Part shown: positions 22,349 to 35,400 of the stretch, in pieces
Layout of the letters: each line of letters begins with the position of its first letter
How positions within the stretch are numbered: the stretch's first letter is position 1
Assembly (NCBI GenBank): GCA_040954595.2
Contig: CM082593.2
Coordinates: 5,208,001 to 5,272,000 of the forward strand
Direction: 5' to 3'
Length of the DNA: 64,000 bases
Source: Balanoglossus misakiensis
Lineage: Eukaryota > Hemichordata
Position numbers and translations under genes: made by a program
The notes under the pieces: generated by a model
What the model saw: only the letters and a program-made list of their open reading frames with translations
Databases searched by the model: none
What the model was told of the DNA's origin: nothing

Positions 22349-25300
22349 ATGTCCGTCGAAGCAATGGCGACCAAAGATATCCTCGTTTTGGCCGTGTGTC
22401 TGGGTAAGTAAATTTAGCCTGTAAAGTCCCTCGCTAGCAACATCTGACGTGTCTGAATATACCACATTCAAGCACATATACGCGGTCACCGCCCGATCAT
22501 TCTCTGCATATATTAATCACGTCAACACAAAATGTGCCGCATGTGCAGGGCGTATGCAGTGACTGTATTCATTATAAATTCATGTCAATATTTAAGGCTT
22601 TTATAATATCCGAACATCATGCGTACCGTATGCCAAATTAATCATTTTCTCTTAAATTCTTTATGTGCGCGTTAAATAAAATAAATTTCAAAAATGACCT
22701 ATCGTTTTGGTTAAACTGAGCAAATGACTAAATTCTCCACAAACGCATCACGAGTATTGAAGGCTTTCCACAATCGTAAATGAGCCTGCTAACGTCGCAT
22801 TAATCGAATCAGCGTGCAGTAATTATAGACATGACGAGGGGAGTTTCCCATTATATCTCCGAACTGAAACGAATTTAACTGTACAGATATCAGTATACAC
22901 CGCCCGTATTTCTCAAAACAATCAACCAACGTCGAACCCGTCTATAGTGGCCAGTCAAAGGACTTTATAGACAGGTCAATTATTAATGTACATGTAAATT
23001 GCCCAGGGACGGTAGCAAAGTGACCACGGTATAGAGGTGGCCACTAACACAGGTTTGACTGTAAATGAGTTAATGACTAATGTGTTGTTGTTGTTTTTTC
23101 AGCATTTACCGCAAGTCACATTCGTGGTGACCCTGACTTAACTGGTAAGTGTATATGACACAACCAATCGGTGACCGAACAACACACAAGACCTTTTGCA
23201 GCATCCCCACCGCGTAAACGATCGCCTTATACTTCAGGGACCCCCAGAACACCGACTCATCTCTATTTATGCTGGCAGCAAACGATAAAGGGTACCCGGC
23301 AGATATTGTGACACCGTTGTTGCTGGCTAAATAAAACTTCTGCTGAATCATCGTCGTGTGATTATGATAGTCAAAAATAGTTGTTTTGAAATTAGTGTAA
23401 TTACATCGTCATGCACTATCTAACCCTGCAGGTTTGAACGCGAAAGTTTACTTAGCTATAAAGGGATGGATGCTCATTTACACTGGCCCTGAGACACAGG
23501 AGAAATATGCCAACAAACCAACAAACTACCTAACGAACCTAGAGTTGCAATAAAGAATGTGTTAGCATCAATCGCCACTTTCATGACCCCTACATAGTAC
23601 ACGACTTTACAACCTGCTATTTCCAAAAAGATCGAACATTGTACAAGCTTGTTTGGTTATGTAAGCTGGTGCGGGGAGAATATAGTAATTCTACCATATT
23701 GTTTAAACACAGCAATTAATATGACAAAAACAGCGGGTATATACGTATTCCATGTGCTACATTGTATTCTGACTTTACAGGCTGTTAATTCATCAACATG
23801 CAATTATGTCACCTTCCGATTGTGTTCTCTGTACATAGCCACATGGAAATCTGTTCAGTTCAAACACGGCAGTACATATCCACCCAACTGGCGTATCTTT
23901 GACAATTATCATTCTCTGTGTAGCCAGGCGAGAGTGAACCGTGACTCTAGTATCTCATTGGCCATGATACAGGTGCCGGCCGAGTCCTACAATGAATACT
24001 ATTAGAGAAAGAATTTGGTATTACGTCACCTTCTGTTCCCCCCTGGCACGCTACATGCATTCAGAGCTTCAGTACACGTAGACCCTATTCTTCCCACATG
24101 TGTGATAGTGTTAATAACTCCATATTCTTCACAAGGTGAAACAGTCCATGGCGTTTGTGAGGTGAGACCCAACATCAACTACGAGGGTCCAGAGAAGATC
24201 ACGGGCGAAATTCGCATCACTCAGTCTGTGAGTATGACCCCATTTCCCCGCCCACCAGAATCTTAATTAGTGGGGGGAGGCTGTGCAATCGACCCAAGCG
24301 AGCGGACGATTAATCTACACAGAAAATTTAATGTATATATACTTTTAGGCTGTACGAAAATTTAGAGCTCGCTAACAAACCAAAACCTTTTCTCATAACA
24401 CTTTCCCATTATTTGACATTCGTGGTTCTTTCCCTATCTGTCCATAGGTTGGTTTTGATGCTGATCACAGTGTAGAAATTAATGTTGATCTGAGTGGGTT
24501 TGATCCCACTAAGAACGCGCTTCATGGCTTCCACGTCCACGAATACGGAGATTTGAGCGATGGGTGTGAGTCTGCAGGTGGCCACTACAACCCCTTCGAT
24601 AAACACCATGGCGCCCCCACCGACCGAAACAGGTAAACCTACAGTTCCCTTTTGTCGCTTTAATGTACATGTACATGTACATCGTTACATTGTTAATGTA
24701 CGATTCTTTGCGTTACTTATTTTTCTTTATCGCAAATTTGGATTTTATTATACCATTCCCTGATTTTTGCATACCCTTGGTTGGCCTACTCATTTTAGTC
24801 TTCGTCCTGGTCTCGTAGACATGTCGGTGACCTCGGAAACGTTAAGATTGACGACGAAGGAAACGTGAAAACGGTTATCAAAGATGGAGAGGTGTCCCTC
24901 GTGGGGAGGTACTCGGTGTATGGAAGAGCGTTCGTTGTGAGTATATCACCCGCTCATTGTGCGAGTCGCTTATGAGAGAGTGAAAATTGCGTTCAGTATA
25001 AACGTCAAATTTTGCATGGAGATATATTTTGAAGTTGTCACTTAATATTATCTCTACGTTTGGTAATACCACGTTTGCCACCTGTGCAAGTTAACGTTTG
25101 CTAAATTCATAGGAACTGAATATTATATACATGACAGTATGCACTCGTGGCCAGACAGACTGCCAGCCACGTTTTTCGGTCTTGGGTTCCTTAAACCAGA
25201 ATCACTGAACGATGTGCTTGTATGCAGGTTCACGAAGGAGTTGATGATCTGGGACGAGGCGGGGCCGAAGACAGTCTGACCACTGGTAATGCAGGAGCTC

Positions 25301-25350
25301 GCATGGCCTGCTGTGTGATTGGCAGAAGCCCCGGGCCAGCGCCAGAGTAG
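22349..25350 (+). CDS. Secreted Cu/Zn superoxide dismutase, copy B
   Basis: Six exons with consensus splice sites: 22349-22403, 23103-23144, 24136-24227, 24448-24632, 24819-24936, 25228-25350; 204 residues. Residues 1-22 or so are a signal peptide ([18 protein letters not shown]). Copper/zinc ligands are H92, H94, H109, H117, H126, D129 and H166. The substrate-guiding arginine is R189. C103 and C192 are placed for the conserved intrasubunit disulfide. The C-terminus ([11 protein letters not shown]) is short and lacks the heparin-binding basic tail of vertebrate SOD3. Copy A lies 660 bases upstream in the same orientation with the same intron phases, so the two arose by tandem duplication. A probable poly(A) signal ATTAAA is near 25506. 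All residues needed for activity are present. Confidence 0.93.
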
Positions 25351-26280
25351 AGACAGAAAGATGGGCCCAAGTGACGGCGACTGTTTACAAGAACTTTGAA
25401 TTTGTTGCCAAGGACATTTTTGTCATCATAATTTGGGTTTCTTCCGGGGAGGAATCGATTCTTTCACTTTTTGTACTCCAAGTCATTATGTAACAAGTAT
25501 CTGCAATTAAACTGAATTTCAATTGTTCTCGAAATATTTTCTCATTTGTCATTTACACCATGGGCCAAGATCAGGGTCGGCTTGAATACTCCCTCAAGGG
25601 CTACAACTTGTACTCTGTGTATAAAATCCGATAAAATTGTGCAGCAGGTCACGGAAAGGCCCAGCTAGAAAGTTGAACGAGATGTCAAAGCACGGAGGGG
25701 TTAGGGCCAGGTGGTGGACATTATTTTGAATATTTTGAATTCGCATGGGCCCACGTGACGAGGCAGACGTACCACAAGGAAGGTACTAGTTGCGATGGCA
25801 CGTGGACTTAATTAATGTAAAGTAATCAACGCACTGACCAATGCCCAAGCAGGTCTCGTATGCATTTCAAACACACGTGGGAGCTGACCGTTGTACACTC
25901 GCCAAAGCAATGGCAAATCTACCACCTCTCCAGTCTTCATGTCGTCCGCTGTGGTAAGTTTACAGTTATATGGGTGCCTTTGTAGCGTATTGCATAGAAT
26001 GTTATAAAGCGAGTTAGTAAACTGGTTGTAAATCTGGCGTACACCATGCCTCCGAAATGTGGTAAGTGCACGTGAATGCTGCGGTCGTTGACACTTTCAT
26101 TGTACCGAACCTTTGCTCAGCATTGCCCTGTCTCGCGCTGGTCCTCCCAGTCAATGATAGGAAATTTTGGAACCGGTTGACGGAGCGATTTTTGTACGCG
26201 AAAAATAATTATAACGCAAACAAGTGCGCCCTTTAACGAATGGTGGTGATTTCAGTCGTGATATTTTGCTGTATTTTCAG
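25351..26280 (+). other. SOD B 3' end and upstream part of a decayed SOD copy
   Basis: After the SOD B stop and an ATTAAA near 25506 no clear gene is seen. Near 25912 an ATGGCAAATC start followed by a GTAAGT donor (about 25953) lies where a SOD signal-peptide exon would be expected and shares a short AAGCAATGGC block with copy B. It may be the degraded first exon of the remnant at 26281. This is weak. Confidence 0.3.
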
Positions 26281-26467
26281 GTGAGTGACATTGCTACCGA
26301 TGAAAATGTAACAATTACAATTGATTGGTTGGTTTTGATCCCGCTAACGGCGACCTGCGTGGTTATCACATTCACGAGTACGAAGACTTGAACGATGGAT
26401 GCGAGCCTGCTGGCGATCATTACAATCCAGTTGGTCTAAACCATGTCGCCCCCATCGACATCGAAAG
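26281..26467 (+). pseudogene. Remnant of a third Cu/Zn SOD gene (exon 4 homologue)
   Basis: Homologous to exon 4 of copies A and B, between a CAG acceptor and a GTAAGC donor. It still reads YHIHEY, DLNDGCEPAGDHYNP and NHVAP. It carries one extra codon near its start and a one-base deletion just before the FDP motif, which breaks the frame (187 bases against 185). The glycine after the fourth histidine is valine. No homologue of the next exon (RHVGDLGN) was found downstream to 27.5 kb. This is a dead fragment. Confidence 0.82.
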
Positions 26468-27676
26468 GTAAGCTTTCTTGTACAAAGTAAAATACATCAT
26501 GTATCATTGCGGGCGCGCCACAGTCCTCTCTATACGTAATTTTCATAAATAACTCGATCGTTAGATCTCAGGTAGAGTGACAGCGCCCATCTACGGCGAC
26601 ATTTGGATAATTATCAGTAAACACCACAACCAAGTCCCCTGTTTTGCACGTGTGTTAGTGTGGGCGGGAGAGTCGTTAGCTTGCAATATTTTGTTTCGAA
26701 TATATCTCTTCGCGGTCGCGTTTTTCTTGAAGTAAAGAAGAAACAACGTTGAAGGAAAACGCCTCATCTCTTTTAAGCATAAAGATTACTAATGATGACG
26801 TCAATGCAGACGGCTACAAGCGGTACCCTATGGTAACAGAATTCTTACAGACACAGCAATCACGCAGATGAGATCAAATTGTCTTATACACTATCCGTCT
26901 TTTGGCAAAAGGATACAATTTCACTTTTTTTCTTTGGGGGGTCTTTAAACCCCAACTGCGATAGTTAGAAACAGAGACTGAAATGGGGGGAAACAAAATA
27001 ATCATCATCGGATATATGTTTCAGAGTACAGTTTACTCAGCTTGACAGAAATAACATGACATTGAAGGTAAGGTCACACAAAACTTATTTTAACTGTCGG
27101 TTGACATTGACAATTATTAAAAACAATAATTAAACAGGGAAACGACAAAGATAATAATAACCATCATGTGTCTTCCTGTGTTCCTAAAATGCACCGGTAG
27201 TTGCATTTTGAGTGCATCAAAACTAGTAACCAACCGACCAAATTAATCAATCAGTCGTGCAGGTAGCTATTAATAAAAAAATGGTGTCATAAACATTAAA
27301 AAACCCAAATCTGAAGGATCTATATTAAGTCGTTATGCAACATTGCAAGTAAACTGTACTGAAAATGCATGCCCCCAAAATCTGATATTTTAACTATGAG
27401 GGTGCGGTCGGACATATCTCTCCTTGAGTAAGAAATTTCACACTGATTTTATTGAACAAACCAATTACCGATGTTGATGGCTTGCATGTGTGTGGGCTGA
27501 TGTTCTTGTGTTCGGAGAAGTTCCTTGAAAAACGTGAAGGTTATAATAAAGTCTTAGTATAAATGTAATAATGATGTCAATGCGCAGAAGACACGCGATT
27601 CGCTCGGCCTCGTCTTGATAAGTGCGCGAAACTATTAAAAACGCAAGGAGACCACACACACAGGTTGAGGTCACTG
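26468..27676. other. Intergenic DNA between the SOD array and peptide gene P1
   Basis: AT-rich sequence with no recognisable exon. The later SOD exons that should follow the remnant at 26281-26467 are not present here. Confidence 0.5.
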
Positions 27677-28251
27677 TTATGACGGTTGGCACATATGCTC
27701 TGGTAACTCCCGTCGTCTGCACAAGTACAGTGTCTTCAACTTTCTCGCCCAGGCGCTTGGGTAACCTCCGACTGAAATAAAGAAAAAATGATTCAGTGTA
27801 CGTTACAAGATAGGATAAAGTCTGAAACCGGTTCAATATGAACCTAAATGTTCCTCTTGAAATAATTAATAGAATTTTCTTTGCAATATTAATATGAATG
27901 CTCAGCAAAGCGCCCAGTGACTCAGTGTTACCCATCGCGAGTATCCTAAAGTGACCAGTTGTAAAGACAAACAATCTTCTGTTCATAAAGCAAAACTTTG
28001 CATGCATTTTCAAACAAAGGCAGCTAGGACTTGCCATCAATTTGCCGCTTCTTTGCCCCTCCAATGACCGGCGTCTCGTCCCTGAAATCAGCCTGGTCTC
28101 CAAACGTTCGCGTCCCTTCGTCCCGATTCGTGAATTCATAAGGGTCTAGTGGCCGTATGTCGATTTCGAGAGAGATACCCGCCACCTCGTCGTTTTGTTG
28201 GATTAGGAACATCACCAGCAAAACCGAAGCTGAAAATACTGAAATCTTCAT
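27677..28251 (-). CDS. P1: putative secreted prepropeptide
   Basis: Not recognised. The start MKISVFSASVLLVMFLI is a clear signal peptide of about 25 residues, followed by an acidic propeptide and a KKR processing site. The coding exon begins right after an acceptor (TTTTTCAG, exon start 28278). Read straight through, the frame stops three codons after a GATG|GCAAGT site (75 residues). If that GC donor at 28035/28034 joins the TTTATTTCAG acceptor to an exon starting at 27771, the reading continues in frame to 27677: 103 residues, with a C-terminal peptide holding two cysteines nine residues apart (LYLCRRRELPEHMCQPS). A strong GTAAGT donor with TATA-like and CCAAT elements near 32.4 kb could be its noncoding first exon. 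The layout resembles P2-P5 but the cysteine pattern does not. Confidence 0.45.
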
Positions 28252-28278
28252 TTTTTTCTTAGTCTTTGTTATTAAAAT

Positions 28279-31200
28279 CTGAAAAAAGTGGAGAATTTTG
28301 TAGTTAATGAAAATGACCGCGATATGGCTGGGTAAGAAACGAAATATTAGTCTGTCTGTCTGCCCAAACCATTTACAGAACAACACTGCGTATAGCAAGG
28401 TATTTTTTATCAAGTAATCATAAGTGGCATCCATTGTCCGTGTCAGCTCTTTTTGAAAACTGATAAAACGAGTAGGTGTAAACTAGTTCTCAAAATGTAG
28501 GTCCGCATCAATATTATAACAAACAATGCTATGGTTAGCGTTGCTTCCATTTTGCTTGTAATCCTACACGATTTCGTTTTCCGCTAAACGTATTTTTTTC
28601 TATATACGCAACGCCATCACTTTTCTGGCTGCGTTTATATGGCATTCCATTTATCGAACAAACAGGCCCTCCAGATATTTGACTAATGCGTTGCAATATT
28701 GCGCCTGGGCGTCGTTTGGTTTCTTCCGACTCTCGTATTTTACATTTGTGTGCACAGTATCCTTTGCCGACTAATGATGAGTTCCGACTAAAGGGCATGC
28801 AACGTTATGAAATGCATTTTGTTAAAGTGATTGCACCTATTGGCAGGCCAAACACTATAGGAAGCAATGACAATTGCACAAACAGTAATATTTGTGAGCT
28901 GCATTAGGACATAGCGGGAGTACGCGGTATACGTTCTACTTCACTTTGTATAATATTGGCTGTTTTATCCCAGGTAACAACTGAGCGCGCTCCCTGCCAA
29001 CAATCGTCCACGTTTTTGTCCCGCGAATATAAGAAAGCGCCAATTGCAATTTGATAAACAATTTATCGTTCGATTAGCGGAGAAGCATCTCCGGTCTCAT
29101 GAACAATACAATTCAATCAACCACACATATTAAAAATGCATCACTTGCCCCTCTCGAATACCCCGGGGGTGTATATGGAGACACAAAAAAGATTGTATCT
29201 TGTCAAGTTGTTTGGCCAGCGGCAAATTCAATATTAAAATTAGACTGCTAGGCGCTCATTTCTGTTGTACTTGCGGTAAAATGTCTAGATAAATGGCCCG
29301 ATAATTTAGTTACGCTGTCATTTCGATTCAATGTTTGTAAAGGTAAACTAAAACAATAAAAAAGACAATTCTACATTCTACGCTCAAGATTTGTCATTTC
29401 CAAAAAAGTTACATTTTAGGTGTGAATACCCTTTAATGTTAACCTATACAAGAAAACCCATCTCTTACTCTAAGTGATCGATATGATGCGGAATTGCGGT
29501 CTTTCGGAATAACTGATTTCTGCTTTTACAATATAGTACGCATGTATACTATTTCGAGCGGACTCTAATTAATTAATTAATTGAGAAATTATTTGACTCC
29601 CTTCAAATCTAGGCCGCCGAATAAAATTACTCCGGTCTGAGGCCATTGGGCGACCATACTCAATCCATTATCCAGTGTACAGTACTTTAAATATATAATA
29701 GTGCAATTAAACGTACTACATAAGTCATGCTTATAGCAATGTTTACCATTAGCATTCGCTCGACATCAATCAATCGTCAGACAGGTCAAGTAAGGCAATC
29801 TTTACTCGGCTATCAAGTGTTAATAGTATAAATATTTATGGAGATCCTTTAAAATTCATTCATTTTTGAAGACTGTATCCTTGGTCTATGACTGGTTGAT
29901 TCTCAAACGCCGTTCGTAAAGTCGTGGTTAACACCAATCCTTGTGTGCGTAGGCATCGATATTCGTTGCAACGCAAAAAGCCCACTGCAATGACTAACTA
30001 AATATCGCTCTGACGTCAGTCCTGTATACCAGCCGAGTATTCCGCGACGCCCGGCAAACCGCAAAAAGGGGGGAGTTAATGCGCATGCACAGGTAACAAT
30101 ACTTGACATTTCGGTTGAGTACTTTGTTGCTTTTACTTCGTGGCTTTCCGTTGGGACAGGAAAAAAAACAACGCTTTTGTAAATCTCAAGAAAATGGATT
30201 CTGCGTGGCGAATCTCTATGATGTCGTTGGCAAATTCGAAGGAAAATATCGACGTGGGATTATTCCTATAATTTCACCAGTATTATCCTTTTTCAAAGAT
30301 ACACTCACTAAGTGTGCTGCAAATTAGGTTTTATACTTTGCCTTCCATATTTCCCCGCGATTTTAAGAAACCGTGATCAAAGGATCGGAATGACATTTTC
30401 AAAGAGTCGTCATTTTCCCCCAGAATTTCGATCCTTAATTGGGTGTTCTATTGCATTGGTACAGGCCGAGTTCTATTTTTCTATTAGGAAAGTTGTCCAT
30501 TGGGATATGACGGGTTTAGGAAAACTCTGACAGTATCAAAGAAATACAAGTCGTAAATCCCGTGTTAATTGACATGCGATTCTGCATCCTTTGCTTGAAC
30601 TGTTGTTGAATTATGGGATACCGAGTGAGTGTTTGTGTTGACGTTTCATTCGAAAGAGAAGGAGATGACGATATCAGAGTAAAACGATAGCTGCACGTGA
30701 AATCAAATATTGAACTACAGCTCAACTTTGAATGAAACTTTTTAATATTAATCTCGCACGAATTTGATTTTACTAAGGGATGTCAATGAATTCAGAATAG
30801 TAAAACTTTTCTTCCCTAGTTTTTGATAGGATTCAGTTCATTGTCCTGCAGGTGATGTAAACTGGCCACGGGGAGTTACATGTATTTAAGATTGTTTGTT
30901 CTATGACAACTTTGTCATCTGATCTGTATGCAGGAACGTCATAGCTTTTATCTTTTGGGAGATATCCTATATAATATATAACTTCTTCAATACAGGAGTC
31001 ACGCTGAAGTAGACTTTGACGTTATCAGGAAGATAATTAAGTAGATAAGATATCGCTTGATCGGTTTACCAATTTAATGATAGATTTCCACAGTATTATA
31101 GGTAGTATTGGTGTCTCGGGAAAGATTTCAAGCAAGGAACACGTCGCCCGCGTGTTGAACCCGGGCAAATGTGATGGAGGTTATTCGGGAGAGAACTCAG

Positions 31201-32360
31201 GAAGTTGACGATCGCTCGTAGTCCCGGCGGGTAATAGCAATGGCGGCAGAGACGAATCTGCTAGCTGGTAAGGGGAAGGTGTATATATCCCAATTTGTCA
31301 GTGACGGTGCCTGTTTTAATGGTGGCGATGTCGGTAACTGCAAGGTTTCAACGCCGCTGCCACGTTAAAATATTGGTGTTAGTATGAAGACATATAAATG
31401 TACGTTTCCTTTTTGCCTGCTGCTTCATTACCACGGTCATGTGAATTACTATCGGCATCTCAGCAAACTTGCCCCCTTAGGCTATCCTCCTTAACAGCCT
31501 GCAAATCGCACAGTAGATGATTACACATAGGCATCTATCGCCAGTGACCCTCGAAAATCAATTTACTCTTCTTGTGCGTCTTCGCATGATGATGAGGAAA
31601 CGGGACTACCTTTAATACCGCCAGTCTTTAACTACTAGCATGTAATATAGAAGGTCCAATTACATGAAGCTTAAATTAATTAAACGTGCATGCTGCTCTC
31701 CCGTGAATGTTCGTGATTTAGGCGTAAACTAGGACAATGTACTAAGTATAACACGTATATAAGTTTACTCATACTGCAGCTATTGGGATGTGTTATGTTT
31801 TGCAAGGTGTACCTCAGGTTTTTTTTCTCAGAACAACTGGCATTTCCGTTCGGTGTATTTGAAATGATTCATTACGTTACACACCGCACCTGTTCGCCTG
31901 GAAGCCAATTTCTGAACACTCGCTTAACTAAAATGTAGGGACTTCGGGGCGTTTGCTCGTATGTCTTCTCTCTCGCAAAATCGACGAAAGTACAACAAAA
32001 TGTCTGCATCTGCTAACTGCAAAAGCATATCCAGGTTCTTCAATTAACGCACCGTAAAATTTTACTGATTCTGTCAACTTGGAAAGTTCAGGTGCTTCAG
32101 TATAGGGAAACTTCTAAAATTATGTTTCGACAATCCTGCTAGATTATCTGTTATCATAGATCGCAGCTTTAGATTATATATGTCGAATTTAGCGCCGAAC
32201 TTTTGTTACAGACAACTGAACACAAATCTTCAATGTTTGGAACATTAAGAAATTCTCTCAACCTGAAATGACAATGCATGCAAATAGGCCTACTGTTGGC
32301 GATGATAAAAGCAAACCAGAATGATACCGAACGACAGAAATGTGTGAAAAAAAGACTTAC
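28279..32360 (-). other. Candidate 4-kb first intron of P1, otherwise empty
   Basis: Between the P1 coding-exon acceptor and the donor at 32361. It is AT-rich, with an ATTAATTAATTAATTAATTG run near 29568. On the plus strand an ATG followed by eight codons and a GTAAGG donor (31240-31267) could be an orphan first exon, but no partner exon was found. Confidence 0.35.
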
Positions 32361-32475
32361 CGAGCAAAGTTATCTCTTCTTGGAGCAGGCGAGGTGTCTA
32401 TCACGTTGAGAATCTCGCACACAGACCACCTTTTAAACATGTGAAACGTCAGGCCGTTTTCATTCACCTGATTGG
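32361..32475 (-). promoter_or_regulatory. Candidate P1 promoter and noncoding first exon
   Basis: On the minus strand: a CCAAT box (32471-32475), TTTAAAAGG (32429-32437), then about 30 bases to a likely start near 32405, and a near-perfect donor GCTCG|GTAAGT at 32361/32360. Nothing else nearby on this strand uses the donor, and P1 is the next coding exon downstream. The link is inference. Confidence 0.35.
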
Positions 32476-35400
32476 CCCGTGGGTGTCGCTCGCTAACACG
32501 CCCACTGTTTGGTTCTTTCGATTGCACCGTGCTCTTGACTCTGACGCGTTGAATCTTGCACGGGTCAAGTGATGACTTCCCCGATTGAAAAGTGAAAATT
32601 ACCACAAAGAATCCTTGGTTTAATGTTTCATCTCGAACTACAACAAGAGGTCTATTATCGCGTTGCTGATAAGCAGGATTCATGTTAAGCGGTAAACTTG
32701 ATATCGTGTGCTTTGAAATGCGGACGCATCCACGTATTTCGTACGCCATGTGTATGGTACCATTTTTATGCAAATGAGCTTCACGTATCTGGTCCGCCCA
32801 TTTTTACCAGTTCGTATTACATTGTTAGCGGCCATTAATTTATTGAAGGGAATTAACACCTCGGCCGAGTAGACGTAACATCTTTTCTGTGCGATGCACG
32901 GATCAATATGGGGCCAGCTGTGCATAGCATTTGACCCTTTAACCAAATTTCCTTCGCTTCCATGAGACTATGAAGTTGGCCCGTCGCACTGTTTGAGCGT
33001 AACTTTGTGGTTCTTGCGTTCACACAGGGTTCTGTATAGCGGCGTGTGCAGACCAGTTTACACCGGTCCTATGCATTATACTTAATGTGAGAATTACGGG
33101 TGTCATTACTATTCATTTTTACCTAAACACCGGAAAATGATTGCCGCAATTATTATAGCGAAAAGGGCATATTGAACACCAGTCGTGATCAATGTACCAC
33201 AGAATAAAAAGAGAAATAAGATGTCATTTCGTTCTATGCATGACGAGACGTATTTATAAGTGAAATGTTAGAAAGGTTGGTCACCAACTGGGAAAAAAAC
33301 ATTCTGGCATCGCGAAATATCAAAGGTGAAAACCACAGGGTGACGCTTGCTCAATAACACGTATGTCAGCGCACCAATTATTTCTTGTCGTTCCTGCTTT
33401 TCTTCAATTTCTTAAAGAACACCTTACCAGGGATCAAGGTCAACGTATTTATTGCCAATGTACATTTTGGGCATTGTTGCTTCAACTTGGGTAGTACAGA
33501 ACGTGAATCACGATTACGTACGCCCGTAAATTCGTAACTGTAAATAATACATGTACATGTACTGCATTAGGCGTTGATAGGGAACTGTGGCACGTTGCAC
33601 TTCCAGATGGTGCATTGGATTACATGGTTAGCAAGTGGATCGCCATCAGACAGATTGGCACCAGTGCTCACGCGAGGTAGCAAGCGTCAGGGTCTCCAAC
33701 GAGAACAGCCAGTACTGGGGAGGTTATACGATCGAAAGGCATTTGAAAAGTGCGACATTAATACGGAAAATCGCATTTCTGAGACTGAATGATGTAGTTT
33801 GGACAGTATCGCTTCTTCGTTGGCTAATGCGTTGCATTAATCGTGTCCGATGTTTAGCAGAGCGGCGAATCTTTCACGGGTAGATACTAAAGAACAACCG
33901 TTTGCAAAATAGGCCAACGCGTGTGCGAAGCCCCTGTGAAGGCCCCTGAAGTTTAATGTCAGCACAGAAAACTCACTTGATGACTGATGACAATCGTAGT
34001 GTAGTCAACGCACCCAAGAGGAAGCCCTACGTTACACGACCTTTCAATTGCTTAATCGATTGTTTTGACTGCCGAATACATTTGTGTACGTAAAAGCTGT
34101 CGTCTACACGTTCACATTTTGGCTTCTTTTCGGGTGTTTCAAAGATAAAACTGATTAGTGTGAGCGATTGATATGTTGGTATTATCAATGACAAGCACTA
34201 AAATTCTGCAAACGGTAATGTATGGATAGAAAAATGATTTTTAGATCTGGTGATATACAAAGACGAATGTGATCATGACACTGTTTCGATTCATTGCTTA
34301 ATATTTAAATTTCAATTAACGAACTTCGCTCTCTTAAACTAATCACATGCATCACTTGAGATGAAGGACGACTAAGAAAATTACTACATATATACCACAC
34401 ATTAAAGTGGTCAATATTTTAGAAGGTGTTTGTATACTTTACCGCTAGGCAAATGTTGACCATTACCGCCTTCATCTTGAATACAGTGGAACTACAAGTT
34501 TATGTATTTAGCCGGGAAAAAAATACAGGCGGTATTATAAGCTGGTGAGAAGTGCGTGCGTCAATCTGCCTAGAAACAAAGATGGGGACGAAATCAAATT
34601 TGCGTCAAACGGATGTTATTTATTCGTTCGTAAAACAAAACGAAACATGCAAAAAACTAAAATAAAAAATAACTAGTCTGCGTTCAGTACAAAATTCAAC
34701 CAGACTCGAGGATTTTGTTTGGGATGTATAATACATGATTTTGCATTCTAGGTACATCAAAATTTCATTATTAATGTTTTTGAAATTAAACATTTACGTA
34801 ATATCATATCTAATTTCAGAGAAAAGACGTGAAGGAGAAATAATGCATTTCCCTAAAGGATCAGCTGTTATAATTTTATAAGATATATAGCATGGTAAAT
34901 GCTCGTGGGTTATTGAGTTAATTTTTAAGATTTTTGGGGGCACACAAATCAAATTGTAAAAAGGGCATTTCGGTTGATTTGTGGTTGAACTAAGGGTAGG
35001 GTGCCACCGCTTGCTAGGACGGAACAGTGACGAAGCTGTCTCAAAGGGTGCGTGTCATCCCGTCTGCGCACGTCACACGCGACAAAGTTGCTAGCAAGCC
35101 CATATATGAACAGAATAGTCGCACATGTGAAGTTCATACGCCCCCTGAATAGTTTATATTCACGCGTCTATTTTCATCACCAGATTTAGACAGTATCGAA
35201 CTCCGCCGGACAGTATTGAACTCTAGGTGACGCCACCATTCCGGTATGCGTTCACTGCCCCCACCGCTCGGCGGATGAAAATCGATTTGTGTCTACCGGT
35301 TGAATCAACAGCTATCATAAAACGATTGCATGATATCAATTTTGGTTGCACCTGTACCGATTTACTTGCATAAAACGTTGTAAATCAACTAGCATACTTT

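Noticed and set aside
31240-31267. ATGGCGGCAGAGAC start followed by a GTAAGG donor (plus strand)
   Set aside because: It could be a first coding exon, but no in-phase partner exon was found downstream within the window.
33574-33883. Overlapping plus-strand frames with SVRVSNENSQYWGGY
   Set aside because: It looks protein-like at first sight, but stops occur in each frame and there are no flanking exons.
34949-35137. 62-codon minus-strand frame with a hydrophobic N-terminus
   Set aside because: Only two cysteines, no matching acceptor before the start and no resemblance to P1-P5.
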